Notes: generated from the letters alone by a model not told the origin. Positions 19,433 to 28,464 are shown, counted from the stretch's first letter. The stretch is DNA of 64,000 nt from Clostridium gasigenes (GCF_900104115.1 NZ_FNJM01000001.1:639374-703373), one strand, 5' to 3'. Numbers and translations are program-made.

Positions 19433-20605
19433 ATGAAAAATGTAAAAAAAATAATTTTAATGCTTTTAATATTATTATTAACAACTCAAAGTTTTACATG
19501 TTATCCTAAGGCATATGTTGATGAAGATAATATAGAAAAAGAAGAGGAAACAATTGATTTTAAAGAAGAGGAAATTGATGTTGTTGATAATAAACAAGTT
19601 AAAAGTCCAGGTAAACTTAGAGTAAGTGCCCACAATGCAATTGCTATAGATGCTGAAACAAGAGAAGTCCTTTTTGAACAAAAGGGATATGAAGTAGTTC
19701 CTATGGCTAGTACCACTAAAATATTAACAGCTTTAGTTGCCATAAGTTATGGGGATTTAGATAGAAAAATAACCATCAGTAAAAATTCAGCATCAGTTAG
19801 AGGATCAACAGTAGGGTACAAAGCAGGAGAGGAAATTGCGATGAGGGAGCTTCTTTTTGGGTTAATATTTAAATCTGGAAATGATGCAGCCATTGCAATT
19901 GCAGAAGAAATCGGAGGTTCAATTGAGAATTTTGCAAATATTATGAATGATTTTTCAAGAAGTCTTGGGCTTTTGAATTCTCATTTCGAATCGCCTCATG
20001 GGCTAGATAGTGCAAATCATTATTCATCAGCCTATGATTTAGCTATTTTAACATCAAAAGCAATGGAAAATGAAATATTTAGAGAAATTTGTGGAGAGAA
20101 AACTATATCTAAAGAAAAATATAATTTTACAAGGGAATATAATAATATAAATAAAATACTATGGCAAATTCCCGGAGCAAATGGAGTAAAGACAGGTTAT
20201 ACAGGTCAAGCAGGAAAGTGTTTGGTATCGTCTGTAAACCATGAAGGCAGAAATATTATAATGGTAGTGCTAGATTGCACGGACAGATGGAATCAAACAG
20301 CAAAGATTTTCAAAGAAGTTACAGATACAAATGCATTTCAAAAAACAACTGTTAAAGATTTAGTAAATAAAGAAGGCTATATGCAACTTGGATCATTAAT
20401 TCAAGATGAAGAGTTTAGTTATGGATATAAAGATGATGATGAAATAGAAATAGAAGTATTTCATCCTATAGATGATATAAAAGAAGGAGATGTCCTAGGA
20501 AAAATTATTTTAAAGGAAAAAGATAAAGAAAAACTTAGAAAGGCATTAAGAAGTGCTTCAAATATTAATAAATCAGAATTTGAAAGAATGACTCTTGTAA
20601 AATAA
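19433..20605 (+). CDS. D-alanyl-D-alanine carboxypeptidase (S11 family)
   Basis: 390 residues, a paralogue of the dacF product at 15202. Signal peptide KKIILMLLILLLTTQSFTCYPKA, then an acidic linker, then the catalytic motifs SxxK (ASTTKILTAL), SxN (SGNDAA) and KTG (VKTGYTG). Removes terminal D-Ala in the cell wall; in spore formers a DacB type acts from the mother cell. GAGGGTGA lies about 6 bp before ATG 19433; an in-frame ATG at 19409 has no site. Reads away from DUF2953. Confidence 0.9.
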   Translation: MKNVKKIILMLLILLLTTQSFTCYPKAYVDEDNIEKEEETIDFKEEEIDVVDNKQVKSPGKLRVSAHNAIAIDAETREVLFEQKGYEVVPMASTTKILTALVAISYGDLDRKITISKNSASVRGSTVGYKAGEEIAMRELLFGLIFKSGNDAAIAIAEEIGGSIENFANIMNDFSRSLGLLNSHFESPHGLDSANHYSSAYDLAILTSKAMENEIFREICGEKTISKEKYNFTREYNNINKILWQIPGANGVKTGYTGQAGKCLVSSVNHEGRNIIMVVLDCTDRWNQTAKIFKEVTDTNAFQKTTVKDLVNKEGYMQLGSLIQDEEFSYGYKDDDEIEIEVFHPIDDIKEGDVLGKIILKEKDKEKLRKALRSASNINKSEFERMTLVK

Positions 20606-20649
20606 CAACAAAAAGGTCAATCCAATTTGGGTTGACCTTTTTGTTATTT
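20601..20649 (+). terminator. Intrinsic terminator between two convergent genes
   Basis: AACAACAAAAAGGTCAA-TCC pairs with GGGTTGACCTTTTTGTTATT. The symmetric A and T tracts make it usable from both directions (carboxypeptidase and DUF1540 gene). Confidence 0.93.
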
Positions 20650-20662
20650 ACTTTAATATGCC

Positions 20663-20980
20663 TTATTTAGAATTAAAGCTAGCGCAATTTGTTTCAGAGT
20701 AGATTTTAGCATTTTCACCTGAAACATTAATTGAGTTAAGATTGCATAAATTATTATAGTTATGCTCGCAACTTTCAACTTTACATATAAGGCAATCGCA
20801 ATAACATTGGGTATTTACGTTATTAGTTAAATCACTATATAGTTTTTTATCTAAGAATGAGCCACAACAAGTATCGCATTCTTCGTTTGCAGTTTTACCA
20901 CCAATATTGACACGAGTTGAATAACAAATATCTGACTTATTATAAGAACAGTTATTTACAACACAATTAATTTTATTCAT
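20663..20980 (-). CDS. DUF1540 cysteine-rich protein with two repeats
   Basis: 105 residues with 14 cysteines in two tandem units: INCVVNNCSYNKSDICYSTRVNIGG...C..C..F and a second unit beginning CLICKVESCEHNYNNLCNLNSINVSG. This is the DUF1540 pattern of clostridia, probably metal-binding; function is unknown. A GGAG site lies 10 bp upstream on the reverse strand. Confidence 0.85.
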   Translation of the reverse strand: MNKINCVVNNCSYNKSDICYSTRVNIGGKTANEECDTCCGSFLDKKLYSDLTNNVNTQCYCDCLICKVESCEHNYNNLCNLNSINVSGENAKIYSETNCASFNSK

Positions 20981-21331
20981 TTAAGACACTCCTTCATTTA
21001 TTAAAATCATTTGATAATTAAAGTATTACCTATTAATAAAGAATATATTTAGATTATATAAAAATAGTTTTTTTATATAATTATTTAGTTCGTATTTATT
21101 GTGAAATAGCCAAATCACAGTATTGATAAAATTTAGATGTTTTATTAAAAAATCTATATACACAAAAAAATTGCAATAATAACTAATTGTATATATAGTA
21201 GAAGGAGAATCTTTGGGCAATATAAAATATGAATCTTTAGAAATACATATTACTTGAAATTATATAATTTACAGATATAAAACAAAACAATAAGTTAAAT
21301 AAAAAATGATAATATAAGATAGGAGCAAAAA
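20981..21331. other. 351-bp AT-rich gap without visible gene
   Basis: Between divergent DUF1540 and MATE genes. It presumably holds both promoters, but no convincing -35/-10 pair, repeat or RNA element stands out. Short reverse frames here lack ribosome sites. Confidence 0.4.
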
Positions 21332-22696
21332 ATGAATAAACAAGATTACTTAGGAGAAGCACCAATATATAAATTGTTAATTAAATATTCAATACCTGCA
21401 ATTATAGGAATGATGGTAAATGCATTATATAATGTTGTAGATAGGATGTTTATTGGTAGAATTCCCGACATTGGAAAATTAGCAATGGCAGGACTTGGAG
21501 TAACTATGCCAATAGTTACTATAATGTTAGCTTTTGGAATGTTGGTTGGAATAGGTACTGCAGCAAATATCTCTATTAAACTCGGACAAGGAAATAGGGA
21601 GGATGCAGAAAAAATTATAGGAAATGCATTGACATTAGGGGTGGTAATAGGAATTGGTATTACGGCTATAGGAATAATATTTGGAGGAAAGTTATTGTTA
21701 TTATTTGGTGCAAGTGAAAGCACATTACCATTTGCTAAAGCATACATAAATATTATTCTATTAGGATCAATATTTAATATTGTATCTTTTGCATTAAATA
21801 GTTCAATAAGATCAGATGGAAATCCAAAAAAATCAGCAATTATAATGGTAGTTGGATGTTTAGTTAATATAATTTTGGATGCGTTGTTCATATTTGTTTT
21901 TGGATTTGGAATTGAAGGGGCAGCATTTGCAACTATAATTTCACAAGCTATAACAGCAATTTGGACTGTTTTATATTACACTAAAGGAAGTTCTAATTTG
22001 AAATTAAAAAAAGAAAATCTAAAATTAGATAAAAGATTAGTAAAAATGATATTTGCAATAGGGTCAGCACCTTTTGCAATGCAATTAGCTTCGAGCTTAG
22101 TTCAAGTTATTGCAAATAATACATTGAAAACTTATGGTGGTGATTTAGCCATTGGAGCTATGGCCACAATTTCAGCAATATCAATGATGTTTTTGATGCC
22201 TATATTTGGAATAAATCAAGGAGCACAGCCTATTATAGGTTACAATTATGGGGCTAAAAAATATGATAGAGCAAATAAAACATATTTACTATCAATGGGA
22301 GTGGCTATGGTAGTATTAGTAGTAGGGTTTATAATAATTCAAATTTTCCCAAGAGCTATACTTGGATTATTTAATAAAGATGAAGAGTTAATGAAAATTA
22401 CAATAATAGGGGTTAGAATATACTTATCTATGCTACCTATTGTAGCTATATCAATAACCGGTTCAAATTATTTTCAATCAATAGGATCAGTAAAAAAAGC
22501 AATGTTCCTAAGTTTATTAAGGCAAATAATACTTTTAATGCCATTACTTATAATTTTACCAAAATGGATAGGTTTAAAAGGGGTATGGTTAGCTCAACCA
22601 GTATCAGATGTTTTAGCTGTTAGTATAACACTAGTATTTTTGATAAATGAATTTAAAAAACATAAGAGTGGAATATCACAAATTTTAAATTCTTAA
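21332..22696 (+). CDS. MATE family multidrug/Na+ antiporter
   Basis: 454 residues with about 12 hydrophobic helices in two MatE halves. The start APIYKLLIKYSIPAIIGMMVNALYNVVDRMFIG is typical of the MepA/NorM-like group, and SSIRSDGNPKKSAI and QPIIGYNYGAK are conserved loop motifs. Exports cationic drugs or metabolites using a Na+ or H+ gradient; the substrate is unknown. Site ATAGGAGC lies 8 bp before the ATG. Single gene. Confidence 0.93.
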   Translation: MNKQDYLGEAPIYKLLIKYSIPAIIGMMVNALYNVVDRMFIGRIPDIGKLAMAGLGVTMPIVTIMLAFGMLVGIGTAANISIKLGQGNREDAEKIIGNALTLGVVIGIGITAIGIIFGGKLLLLFGASESTLPFAKAYINIILLGSIFNIVSFALNSSIRSDGNPKKSAIIMVVGCLVNIILDALFIFVFGFGIEGAAFATIISQAITAIWTVLYYTKGSSNLKLKKENLKLDKRLVKMIFAIGSAPFAMQLASSLVQVIANNTLKTYGGDLAIGAMATISAISMMFLMPIFGINQGAQPIIGYNYGAKKYDRANKTYLLSMGVAMVVLVVGFIIIQIFPRAILGLFNKDEELMKITIIGVRIYLSMLPIVAISITGSNYFQSIGSVKKAMFLSLLRQIILLMPLLIILPKWIGLKGVWLAQPVSDVLAVSITLVFLINEFKKHKSGISQILNS

Positions 22697-22877
22697 TGAA
22701 CTTAAAAAATAAACTTGCAAAAATAGAGTTATTATGTTATTCTTAATGAGTTGCAAAAGCACATTGATTTAAAATATGTAAATGAGCAATAAATATGAAG
22801 ATAGATAATTATAAGATACTTTCTCCATTAAGAGATATGTTTTTATATGAAAATCTTTAAGGATGGAGGAATTTATA

Positions 22878-23033
22878 ATGGAAGATAAGAAAATAATCTG
22901 TAGAGATTGTAGCAATGAATTTGTTTTCACAACTGGAGAACAAGAATTCTACAAAGAAAAAGGATTCGACAACGAGCCAGTAAGATGTATCGATTGTAGA
23001 AGAGCTAAGAAAGAACAAAACAACAGAAGATAA
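22878..23033 (+). CDS. Small zinc-ribbon protein
   Basis: 51 residues. Two CxxC pairs, Cys8-RD-Cys11 and Cys37-ID-Cys40, enclose a charged segment NEFVFTTGEQEFYKEKGF, followed by a basic tail RRAKKEQNNRR. This is the zinc-ribbon form common in Firmicutes (also as the probable zinc-binding domain family). Site GGATGGAGGA lies 7 bp before the ATG and a strong terminator follows, so it is a complete tiny gene. The role is unknown; the basic tail would suit nucleic acid or ribosome binding. Confidence 0.85.
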   Translation: MEDKKIICRDCSNEFVFTTGEQEFYKEKGFDNEPVRCIDCRRAKKEQNNRR

Positions 23034-23045
23034 TTCTATTGTGTA

Positions 23046-23082
23046 AAAGAGCTGTAAGAGTTTTACTCTTACAGCTTTTTGT
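23046..23082 (+). terminator. Intrinsic terminator after zinc-ribbon gene
   Basis: AGCTGTAAGAG (23050-23060) pairs with CTCTTACAGCT (23066-23076), loop TTTTA, then TTTTTG. Confidence 0.95.
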
Positions 23083-23114
23083 TCATATTTAAAAATAAAG
23101 AAAAGAGGTAGCTA

Positions 23115-24263
23115 ATGAAAATTAACTGGAATATTAAATATACTACTATATGTGTGTACACATTTATTCTATTAAGCTCACTTGGAATATTGTATTTATC
23201 AATATCACACTTAGGAGAGCTTATAAATAAAGTTGATGATATAGTAAAGATTTTACAACCATTTATAATAGGGTTTGCAATTGCATATCTTTTAAATTTT
23301 ATTTTAAAATTCTATGAAAATAAGGTGTTAAAGAAGGTTAAAATAAAATCTAAAAGGGGAATAGCTATTTTATTAACATATATAACTCTATTTTTTATTT
23401 TGAGTTTGTTTATTAAATTTGTATTACCTCAGCTAATAGATAGTGTAGTTGGGCTAATAAATGACATTCCTATATATATAAATAATACAAGTATATATGG
23501 ATATAATTTATTGCAAAATTTAAATATAGATGAAGAGTATTTAAATATTATAATGAAAAATTTTAATGGATTTGTAGATTTCATAATTAAGTTCACAACA
23601 AATTTAATTCCTGTATTAGGGAGATTACTCGCTACAATTGCATCAAGTATTTGGAATGTAATTTTAGGTCTTATTATTTCAATTTATCTATTAATAGATA
23701 AAGATAAGCTTTGTGCATTAAATAAAAAAATGACTTATGCTATATTGCCAGAAGTTGCTGCAAATAAGGTTATAGAAATAACTCATATGAGTAATGTTAC
23801 TTTCGGTAAATTTTTAAGTGGAAAGATATTGGATTCATTTATTATAGGTGTATTAACATTTTTAGTATTAACTATTTTTAAAATGCCATATATTCTTTTA
23901 ATATCAGTTATAATAGGTATTACAAATATTATTCCGTTTTTTGGACCATTTATAGGTGCAGTTCCAGCATTTATAATAATTTTATTTATTTCACCAACTC
24001 AAGCTTTGTGGTTTTTACTAATTATATTAGTAATCCAACAAATAGATGGAAATATAATTGGACCTAAAATACTTGGAAACTCAATTGGTATATCTGCCTT
24101 TTGGATACTATTTTCAATATTAATAGCTGGAAAAGTATTAGGTGTATTAGGAATGATTATAGGCGTGCCTTTATTTGCAATTGTATATTCAATAATAAAG
24201 GATGTTATTGAAGTGTCGTTAAAGAAAAAAGGTTTGAAAAGTGAAACTAAAGATTATATGTAA
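23115..24263 (+). CDS. AI-2E family transporter (PerM/YtvI-like)
   Basis: 382 residues with seven to eight membrane segments. Conserved family elements are the N-terminal helix pair, the cytoplasmic TFGKFLSGKILDSFIIG region and NIIPFFGPFIGAVPAFII, then QQIDGNIIGPKILGNSIGISAFWIL. Members export small signals or act as Na+/H+ antiporters; YtvI-like ones occur in spore formers. Substrate unknown. The 212-residue pentapeptide gene follows after 41 bp. Confidence 0.9.
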   Translation: MKINWNIKYTTICVYTFILLSSLGILYLSISHLGELINKVDDIVKILQPFIIGFAIAYLLNFILKFYENKVLKKVKIKSKRGIAILLTYITLFFILSLFIKFVLPQLIDSVVGLINDIPIYINNTSIYGYNLLQNLNIDEEYLNIIMKNFNGFVDFIIKFTTNLIPVLGRLLATIASSIWNVILGLIISIYLLIDKDKLCALNKKMTYAILPEVAANKVIEITHMSNVTFGKFLSGKILDSFIIGVLTFLVLTIFKMPYILLISVIIGITNIIPFFGPFIGAVPAFIIILFISPTQALWFLLIILVIQQIDGNIIGPKILGNSIGISAFWILFSILIAGKVLGVLGMIIGVPLFAIVYSIIKDVIEVSLKKKGLKSETKDYM

Positions 24264-24304
24264 ATACAAATTTATAAATAAAAATATTTTAATTGGAGGT
24301 AATT

Positions 24305-24943
24305 ATGGCAAAGAATCAAAGTGTTAAGGGAAATTTTAATTACAATAATATAGAGAAGAAAGATAAGAATTTTATGTATAAAAACCTTAGAAGAAGTAAT
24401 TGTTATAACTGCAATTTTTCAAATTCAAATTTTAATTTTGCAAGTTTTAGAGGTGCACATTTTAAATCATGTGATTTTTCAAAATGCACATTTACATGGG
24501 CTGAGTTAATTGGAACTAATTTGAAGGGTAGTAATTTAAAATTCGCTAAATTTGAAAATACTGTATTTGATGGGGTGAACTTAGATGGTGCTGATTTTAA
24601 AGACGCAGAGTTTAAGAACACTATATTTTTATCAACGAATACTGAAAAGGCTGAAAATTTAAATCTGAATGATCCTGGAATAAAAATATTTAATGAAATG
24701 CCTCAAATAGATATTAGCGAGGAACTAAGAACTTCTGTTATAAATTCAATGGAAAATAAATATGTAAAAGAGTCAAGAGTCTTAGATACAAAAGATGGAT
24801 CACTTAATCTATTAAACTTAATGATTTTATTAGAGAACTTTAATGAAGAAACATTAATTAAAGGCTTAAATATAATTGGAAATGAATTGGATAAAGAATT
24901 TTGTACATTAAGTTATATAATTAAATTTATAGAGAAGTGCTAA
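24305..24943 (+). CDS. Pentapeptide-repeat protein
   Basis: 212 residues. From about residue 25 to 110 a run of A(N/D)(L/F)xx repeats is visible (NFSNSNFNFASFRGAHF, CDFSKCTF, ANL-like units TNLKGSNLKFAKF and VNLDGADFKDAEF), which fold as a right-handed quadrilateral beta-helix. The C-terminal 100 residues are helical and unrelated. Some members mimic DNA and shield gyrase; nothing here proves that role. ATG 24305 is chosen because GGAGGT lies 4-9 bp upstream; the in-frame TTG at 24293 precedes that site. Confidence 0.85.
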   Translation: MAKNQSVKGNFNYNNIEKKDKNFMYKNLRRSNCYNCNFSNSNFNFASFRGAHFKSCDFSKCTFTWAELIGTNLKGSNLKFAKFENTVFDGVNLDGADFKDAEFKNTIFLSTNTEKAENLNLNDPGIKIFNEMPQIDISEELRTSVINSMENKYVKESRVLDTKDGSLNLLNLMILLENFNEETLIKGLNIIGNELDKEFCTLSYIIKFIEKC

Positions 24944-25026
24944 TAATAACATATCAGGTACTTGAAAAAATAAATCAAGATGAGTCGTATATTTTACACT
25001 CTGAATTGTTATTTATTAAAATAATT

Positions 25027-25062
25027 AAAGAGACCAATCCTAAAAGGATTGGTCTCTTTTTT
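25027..25062. terminator. Bidirectional terminator at end of host region
   Basis: AAAGAGACCAATCC (25027-25040) pairs with GGATTGGTCTCTTT (25046-25059), followed by TTTTAT. It serves the pentapeptide gene and the interrupted FAD enzyme gene, which converge here. Confidence 0.93.
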
Positions 25063-25606
25063 ATAATAATTTTTGCGCGAAAATATCATTAAGGTTTAAT
25101 TTTTTAATTCTATTTAGAATTTCGGATTTATCTGTAGTATAAAGACCTAATTCTTTCATTCTTTTAAAATAATCTGAACCAGCAAAGGTAAATCTTTGCT
25201 TTCTACCTTCACGTGTAGTTGATTTTTCGTTTGCATAAGAAATTATATCGCCTATCGCAAGTGAAGATGGAAGAATTAGAAGATGCATTCCCATTGAAAG
25301 TCTTACAGCATTGTGACCAGCTAAGCTACCAGTAACAATGGCTTCCGTATGGCCAACAAATAGTCCTGACTTTTCACCAGCACAGAATAAGTTATCTACT
25401 CCATTTACTTTTAAGTCATTAGTTCTTGGAGCTACTGATAAATATCTAATTGAATTGCCTTTACTTCCAGCATAGGGATCTACATATTTTGCTTTTTCTA
25501 ATCCTTTAATTTTTCTTAGCTTATGAAGGGGATAATATGTTGTCATAAGCTTAGCATGTGCTAGGTGGACAAGAGTGCAACATTTTACCAAAGTCCACCA
25601 TATCAA
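25061..25606 (-). pseudogene. C-terminal fragment of TrmFO/GidA-like FAD-dependent oxidoreductase, split by prophage
   Basis: The last ~165 residues carry YYPLHKLRKIKGLEKAKYVDPYAG and NLFCAGEKSGLFVGHTEAIVTG followed by SLAGHNAVR, the C-terminal FAD-binding pattern of the TrmFO/GidA superfamily. Canonical TrmFO ends differently, so this is a clostridial paralogue rather than certain trmFO. The N-terminal two thirds are missing: upstream sequence is the integrase gene, whose stop is only 3 bp before this open frame begins. The frame's first ~10 residues come from junction sequence. The missing part should lie beyond the prophage's right end. Excision would restore the gene. Confidence 0.85.
25564..25599. 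other. Candidate prophage attachment site (36-bp dyad)
   Basis: GGTGGAC (25564-25570) and GTCCACC (25593-25599) form a perfect 7-bp inverted repeat around 22 bases. It lies 10 bp from the integrase stop and exactly where homology to the host FAD enzyme starts. Serine integrases recognise short, partly symmetric sites around a 2-bp crossover. The exact core cannot be fixed without the other end. Confidence 0.6.
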
Positions 25607-25609
25607 TAT

Positions 25610-27244
25610 TTATTTTTTTTTACCAGTATCAGATCCTATCAAATTCATTTCAGCCTCACCGATACTTCCATCATATAGAATATCAATTATAAGGACATCA
25701 ATTATCTGTTTTTGTTCTTCTTTGGATAGATCTCTAATGTTTACACATCTATTAAGTACACTTTCTATAAAACTAATGTTAAATTCTTCAGTATCAGAAA
25801 TTTTTATATCATTATTCAATTTTTCTAAATCTTCACTGATAGATGCAGTTTCTTTCTTTAAAGATTTTATTTTAACTATTAATATATCTGCTATATCATC
25901 ATCTAAAGAAAGCTTATTAACTAAATTATCAATTTGTTTTTGTTTTTCTAATAATTGTTTTTCAAGTAATAGCTTTTTAGATTTAATGTTTTTAGTGGAA
26001 AGGGTATAGTTATTTTTCTTTTTAAGAGTGCTTAAGAAATTTAATTTTCTTTCAGCTAAACTTTCTAATTCGTTTATAGTAGATTCTTCTATATCAAATG
26101 CTCTTAAGTTTTTAGTGTTACATACTTCGCCTTTAGATCTCTTTTTCATTGAGCATATATAGTAGAATAGTTTTTGGCCTGTTTTTACTGAAACTGTTCC
26201 ATGTTGAATTATCATATTGCTTCCACAGTTTTTACATTTTAATCTGCCAGTTAGTATTCCATTATGAGTTTTCCCAAGATGAGGGAAGGTATCTTTATTT
26301 TTACTAAATTGCTTTTGAACTGCTAACCACATTTCAGGATCAATTACACCTTCACAAGAACTTATGGCTGCAATCCATAGAGATTTTTCTTTTGCTCTTT
26401 TAGTTTTTTTACCATTAACTCTAACAGCTTCTGTTTTATTGTAACTTAGAAGGCTATGAACTCCATCCGGTTCACCGTATACATTCCATTGTTCTTTCTT
26501 CATAAAATCTACAACTTCTTTATTAGCTTTTACATAAACAGGGTTTTGTAGTATAACCTTAAGTGAAGTTTTTTCTAATAAAATATCTGCGTTTGATTTT
26601 ATACCTTTTTGAGTAAACCATACCTCGGTCTTATGTAAGCTGCCCTGTTCTAAATAAGTTTTATATATTAAATTAACTAATTCTAATTCTTTATCACTTT
26701 TTATCAGTTTAACAACTTTTCTTTCATTGCCTTCAGCATCAATATAAGATTCATATTCACTCTTATATCCTAAAGGCATTCTACCACCACTCCAACGACC
26801 ATTTTTAGCAAGTTCAAGCATGTTATCCTTAACACGTTCTGCAATAGTCTCACGCTCCAATTGAGCAAATACAGAGGCTATGTATATCATGGCTCTACCC
26901 ATAGGAGTAGATGTGTCGAATTGTTCTTTTATACTTACAAAATCACAATTATGTGAATCTAAAATTTCAAGAGTAGAGGAGAAGTCACTTACTGTACGAG
27001 ATATTCTATCTAATCTATAGCATATTAATACATCATATTCTTTAAGCTTAGACATTAGCATTTTAAATTTAGGTCTATTAAGATTTTCCCCTGTGAATCC
27101 TTCATCTTCATATATATCAAATTCTAAATTTTTATCATTAAAGTGTGTGTTAGCATAATCCTTACACATTTGGACCTGGTTTTCTATTGAATCACCTTTG
27201 CCAGTGAATTTTGATTTTCTTGAATATATAGCTATCTTTATCAT
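25610..27244 (-). CDS. Large serine recombinase (phage integrase)
   Basis: 544 residues. Resolvase domain at 1-150 with the motif YSRKS (nucleophile Ser11), CYRLDRISR and FAQLERETIAERVKD; recombinase domain (about 160-290) with MPLGYKSE; zinc ribbon (about 320-365) with CKNCGS and YYICSMKKRSKGEVC; then a coiled-coil (about 395-460) that controls integration direction in this family. Catalyses insertion and, with a directionality factor, excision. It reads leftward toward the attachment site and ends 10 bp from it. No directionality factor is recognisable by eye. Confidence 0.95.
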   Translation of the reverse strand: MIKIAIYSRKSKFTGKGDSIENQVQMCKDYANTHFNDKNLEFDIYEDEGFTGENLNRPKFKMLMSKLKEYDVLICYRLDRISRTVSDFSSTLEILDSHNCDFVSIKEQFDTSTPMGRAMIYIASVFAQLERETIAERVKDNMLELAKNGRWSGGRMPLGYKSEYESYIDAEGNERKVVKLIKSDKELELVNLIYKTYLEQGSLHKTEVWFTQKGIKSNADILLEKTSLKVILQNPVYVKANKEVVDFMKKEQWNVYGEPDGVHSLLSYNKTEAVRVNGKKTKRAKEKSLWIAAISSCEGVIDPEMWLAVQKQFSKNKDTFPHLGKTHNGILTGRLKCKNCGSNMIIQHGTVSVKTGQKLFYYICSMKKRSKGEVCNTKNLRAFDIEESTINELESLAERKLNFLSTLKKKNNYTLSTKNIKSKKLLLEKQLLEKQKQIDNLVNKLSLDDDIADILIVKIKSLKKETASISEDLEKLNNDIKISDTEEFNISFIESVLNRCVNIRDLSKEEQKQIIDVLIIDILYDGSIGEAEMNLIGSDTGKKK

Positions 27245-27307
27245 TTATTTCACCTCATAGTTATTCTATATATGTATTTATAAAAAATATACTGTTAATT
27301 TATAGTA

Positions 27308-27343
27308 TTAAAGCCTAAACAACAGTATGTCTAGGCTTTTTAT
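27308..27343. terminator. Hairpin terminator between immA and integrase
   Basis: AAAGCCTA (27310-27317) pairs with TAGGCTTT (27332-27339). The T-run is on the forward strand; on the reverse strand, which both neighbours use, the tail is weaker, so read-through from immA into the integrase is possible. Confidence 0.55.
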
Positions 27344-27442
27344 TGCTTATATCTTATTTTACTTATTGGGGGAGTTAAAAAACTCATTACTTATTATTGA
27401 GGATTGGTGCTCGATGGCTCTCAAATATGGGCAATTTTATTT

Positions 27443-27871
27443 TTATTTATTAAATTTAAAGTTTAAATATTTTAATGGTATTTGTTCACAATTAGATATT
27501 ACTTCTAATGGAAAACCTTCATAATTAGATAGCAAGTTATCATTTAATATTAATTCAGCTGCAAATTCATCTGCTTCATTCTCATGTCTAAATTGATTGA
27601 AAAATGTGCGAGAATTATTAAAATAGACATTACTCTTAGTATGCAAAAGGGCATGTCCTAATTCGTGAGCACAACATAGCAATCTATCCTGTTCAGATAA
27701 GTTACTGTTTATAAAGAAAACTTTCTTTCGTTTAGCATACATGTAGTGACCTTCGATATTCCCCAAATCTGTTTCATAGATCCAAATACCTAGCTCTTCG
27801 GCCATTTCAAATGGATCTCTAGTTTTATATTTATTGATTAGTTTATTGACTGTATTTTTTATTTCACTCAT
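27443..27871 (-). CDS. immA: ImmA/IrrE family metallopeptidase
   Basis: 142 residues. Zinc site HELGHALLH (His69, Glu70, His73) and a downstream Glu in HENEADEFAAELI. Such enzymes cut phage or ICE repressors after DNA damage or on a peptide signal, releasing lytic genes. It lies just downstream of the repressor gene on the same strand, separated by a hairpin. The repressor would be its natural substrate. Symbol is used by family analogy. Confidence 0.9.
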   Translation of the reverse strand: MSEIKNTVNKLINKYKTRDPFEMAEELGIWIYETDLGNIEGHYMYAKRKKVFFINSNLSEQDRLLCCAHELGHALLHTKSNVYFNNSRTFFNQFRHENEADEFAAELILNDNLLSNYEGFPLEVISNCEQIPLKYLNFKFNK

Positions 27872-27917
27872 ACGTATCTCCCCATAATGCCCACTAACCC
27901 TTATTTATATTAAACAG

Positions 27918-27950
27918 CTCTAATTCCATAATATAGATTAGGAATTAGAG
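27918..27950. terminator. Hairpin between repressor and immA
   Basis: Perfect 10-bp stem CTCTAATTCC (27918-27927) with GGAATTAGAG (27941-27950). The forward-strand tail is TTTGTTTATT, the reverse-strand tail CTGTTTAATAT. Probably attenuates repressor transcription before immA. Confidence 0.6.
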
Positions 27951-27967
27951 TTTGTTTATTGCAGTTA

Positions 27968-28444
27968 TTATTTTTTATATTTTTTAGGAGTATATTTTTG
28001 TTTGTTATAAATCCTTACATCTGTAAGAAATCTTTCGTATGCCATCCTTAAAAATTCTTTATCTTCATCATCGGCAGGCGTTCCACAGAATTCTACGGTC
28101 TCAGCTTTATCTATATTAACTATCATCTGTTCAGACTCTTTTGTTATATCTAATTTATCTTTATGAGTTATGACAGGTTGCCATTCAACTTCTGTCATAG
28201 GGATGGTTAAATCTGTGCTACCATTAAAAAAATTAGTTGAATTTTCATTTCTACCTAATAAATAATCTATAGATACATTGAAAAAGTCAGCTATTTTTTG
28301 AAGTAGTTCATTTTCAGGTAACTGAGTATTATTTTCATATCTAGAAACAGAACTTTTATTTAAATAGAATTTATCAGCTAATTGCTGTTGAGTTAATCCT
28401 TTAGTTTTTCTTAATTGTTTTAGTTGATCACCAAAACTTATCAA
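27968..28444 (-). CDS. Phage repressor, HTH XRE (CI-like)
   Basis: 158 residues. Helix-turn-helix at about 6-62: LKQLRKTKGLTQQQLADKF, recognition helix KSSVSRYENNTQLP, then FFNVSIDYLLGR. The C-terminal half is acidic and lacks an S24 peptidase motif, so relief probably depends on the neighbouring ImmA-type peptidase rather than self-cleavage. TTG at 28444 is taken as start because AGGAGGTG lies 6 bp upstream; an in-frame GTG overlaps that site. It reads leftward from a divergent promoter region filled with 17-bp operators. Confidence 0.9.
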   Translation of the reverse strand: MISFGDQLKQLRKTKGLTQQQLADKFYLNKSSVSRYENNTQLPENELLQKIADFFNVSIDYLLGRNENSTNFFNGSTDLTIPMTEVEWQPVITHKDKLDITKESEQMIVNIDKAETVEFCGTPADDEDKEFLRMAYERFLTDVRIYNKQKYTPKKYKK

Positions 28445-28464
28445 TAGTATCACCTCCTAATATT

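Noticed and set aside
21026..21220. 64-codon reverse frame in the gap before the MATE gene
   Set aside because: Low-complexity Asn/Ile/Phe/Tyr composition typical of random AT-rich sequence; no ribosome site.
21346..21891. 181-codon open frame on the reverse strand inside the MATE gene
   Set aside because: Antisense shadow of an AT-rich membrane protein gene; composition Ile/Asn/Pro-rich and no ribosome site.
25061..25606. Complete small oxidoreductase gene
   Set aside because: Starts abruptly at the integrase end, lacks the N-terminal FAD-binding motif and has no ribosome site; a truncated host gene.
25575..26009. 144-codon forward frame opposite the integrase end
   Set aside because: Shadow of the integrase coiled-coil; Ser/Phe/Ile-rich without motif.
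27327..27524. 65-codon forward frame opposite the end of immA
   Set aside because: Overlaps a terminator stem and the immA coding region; no ribosome site; composition like random AT-rich DNA.
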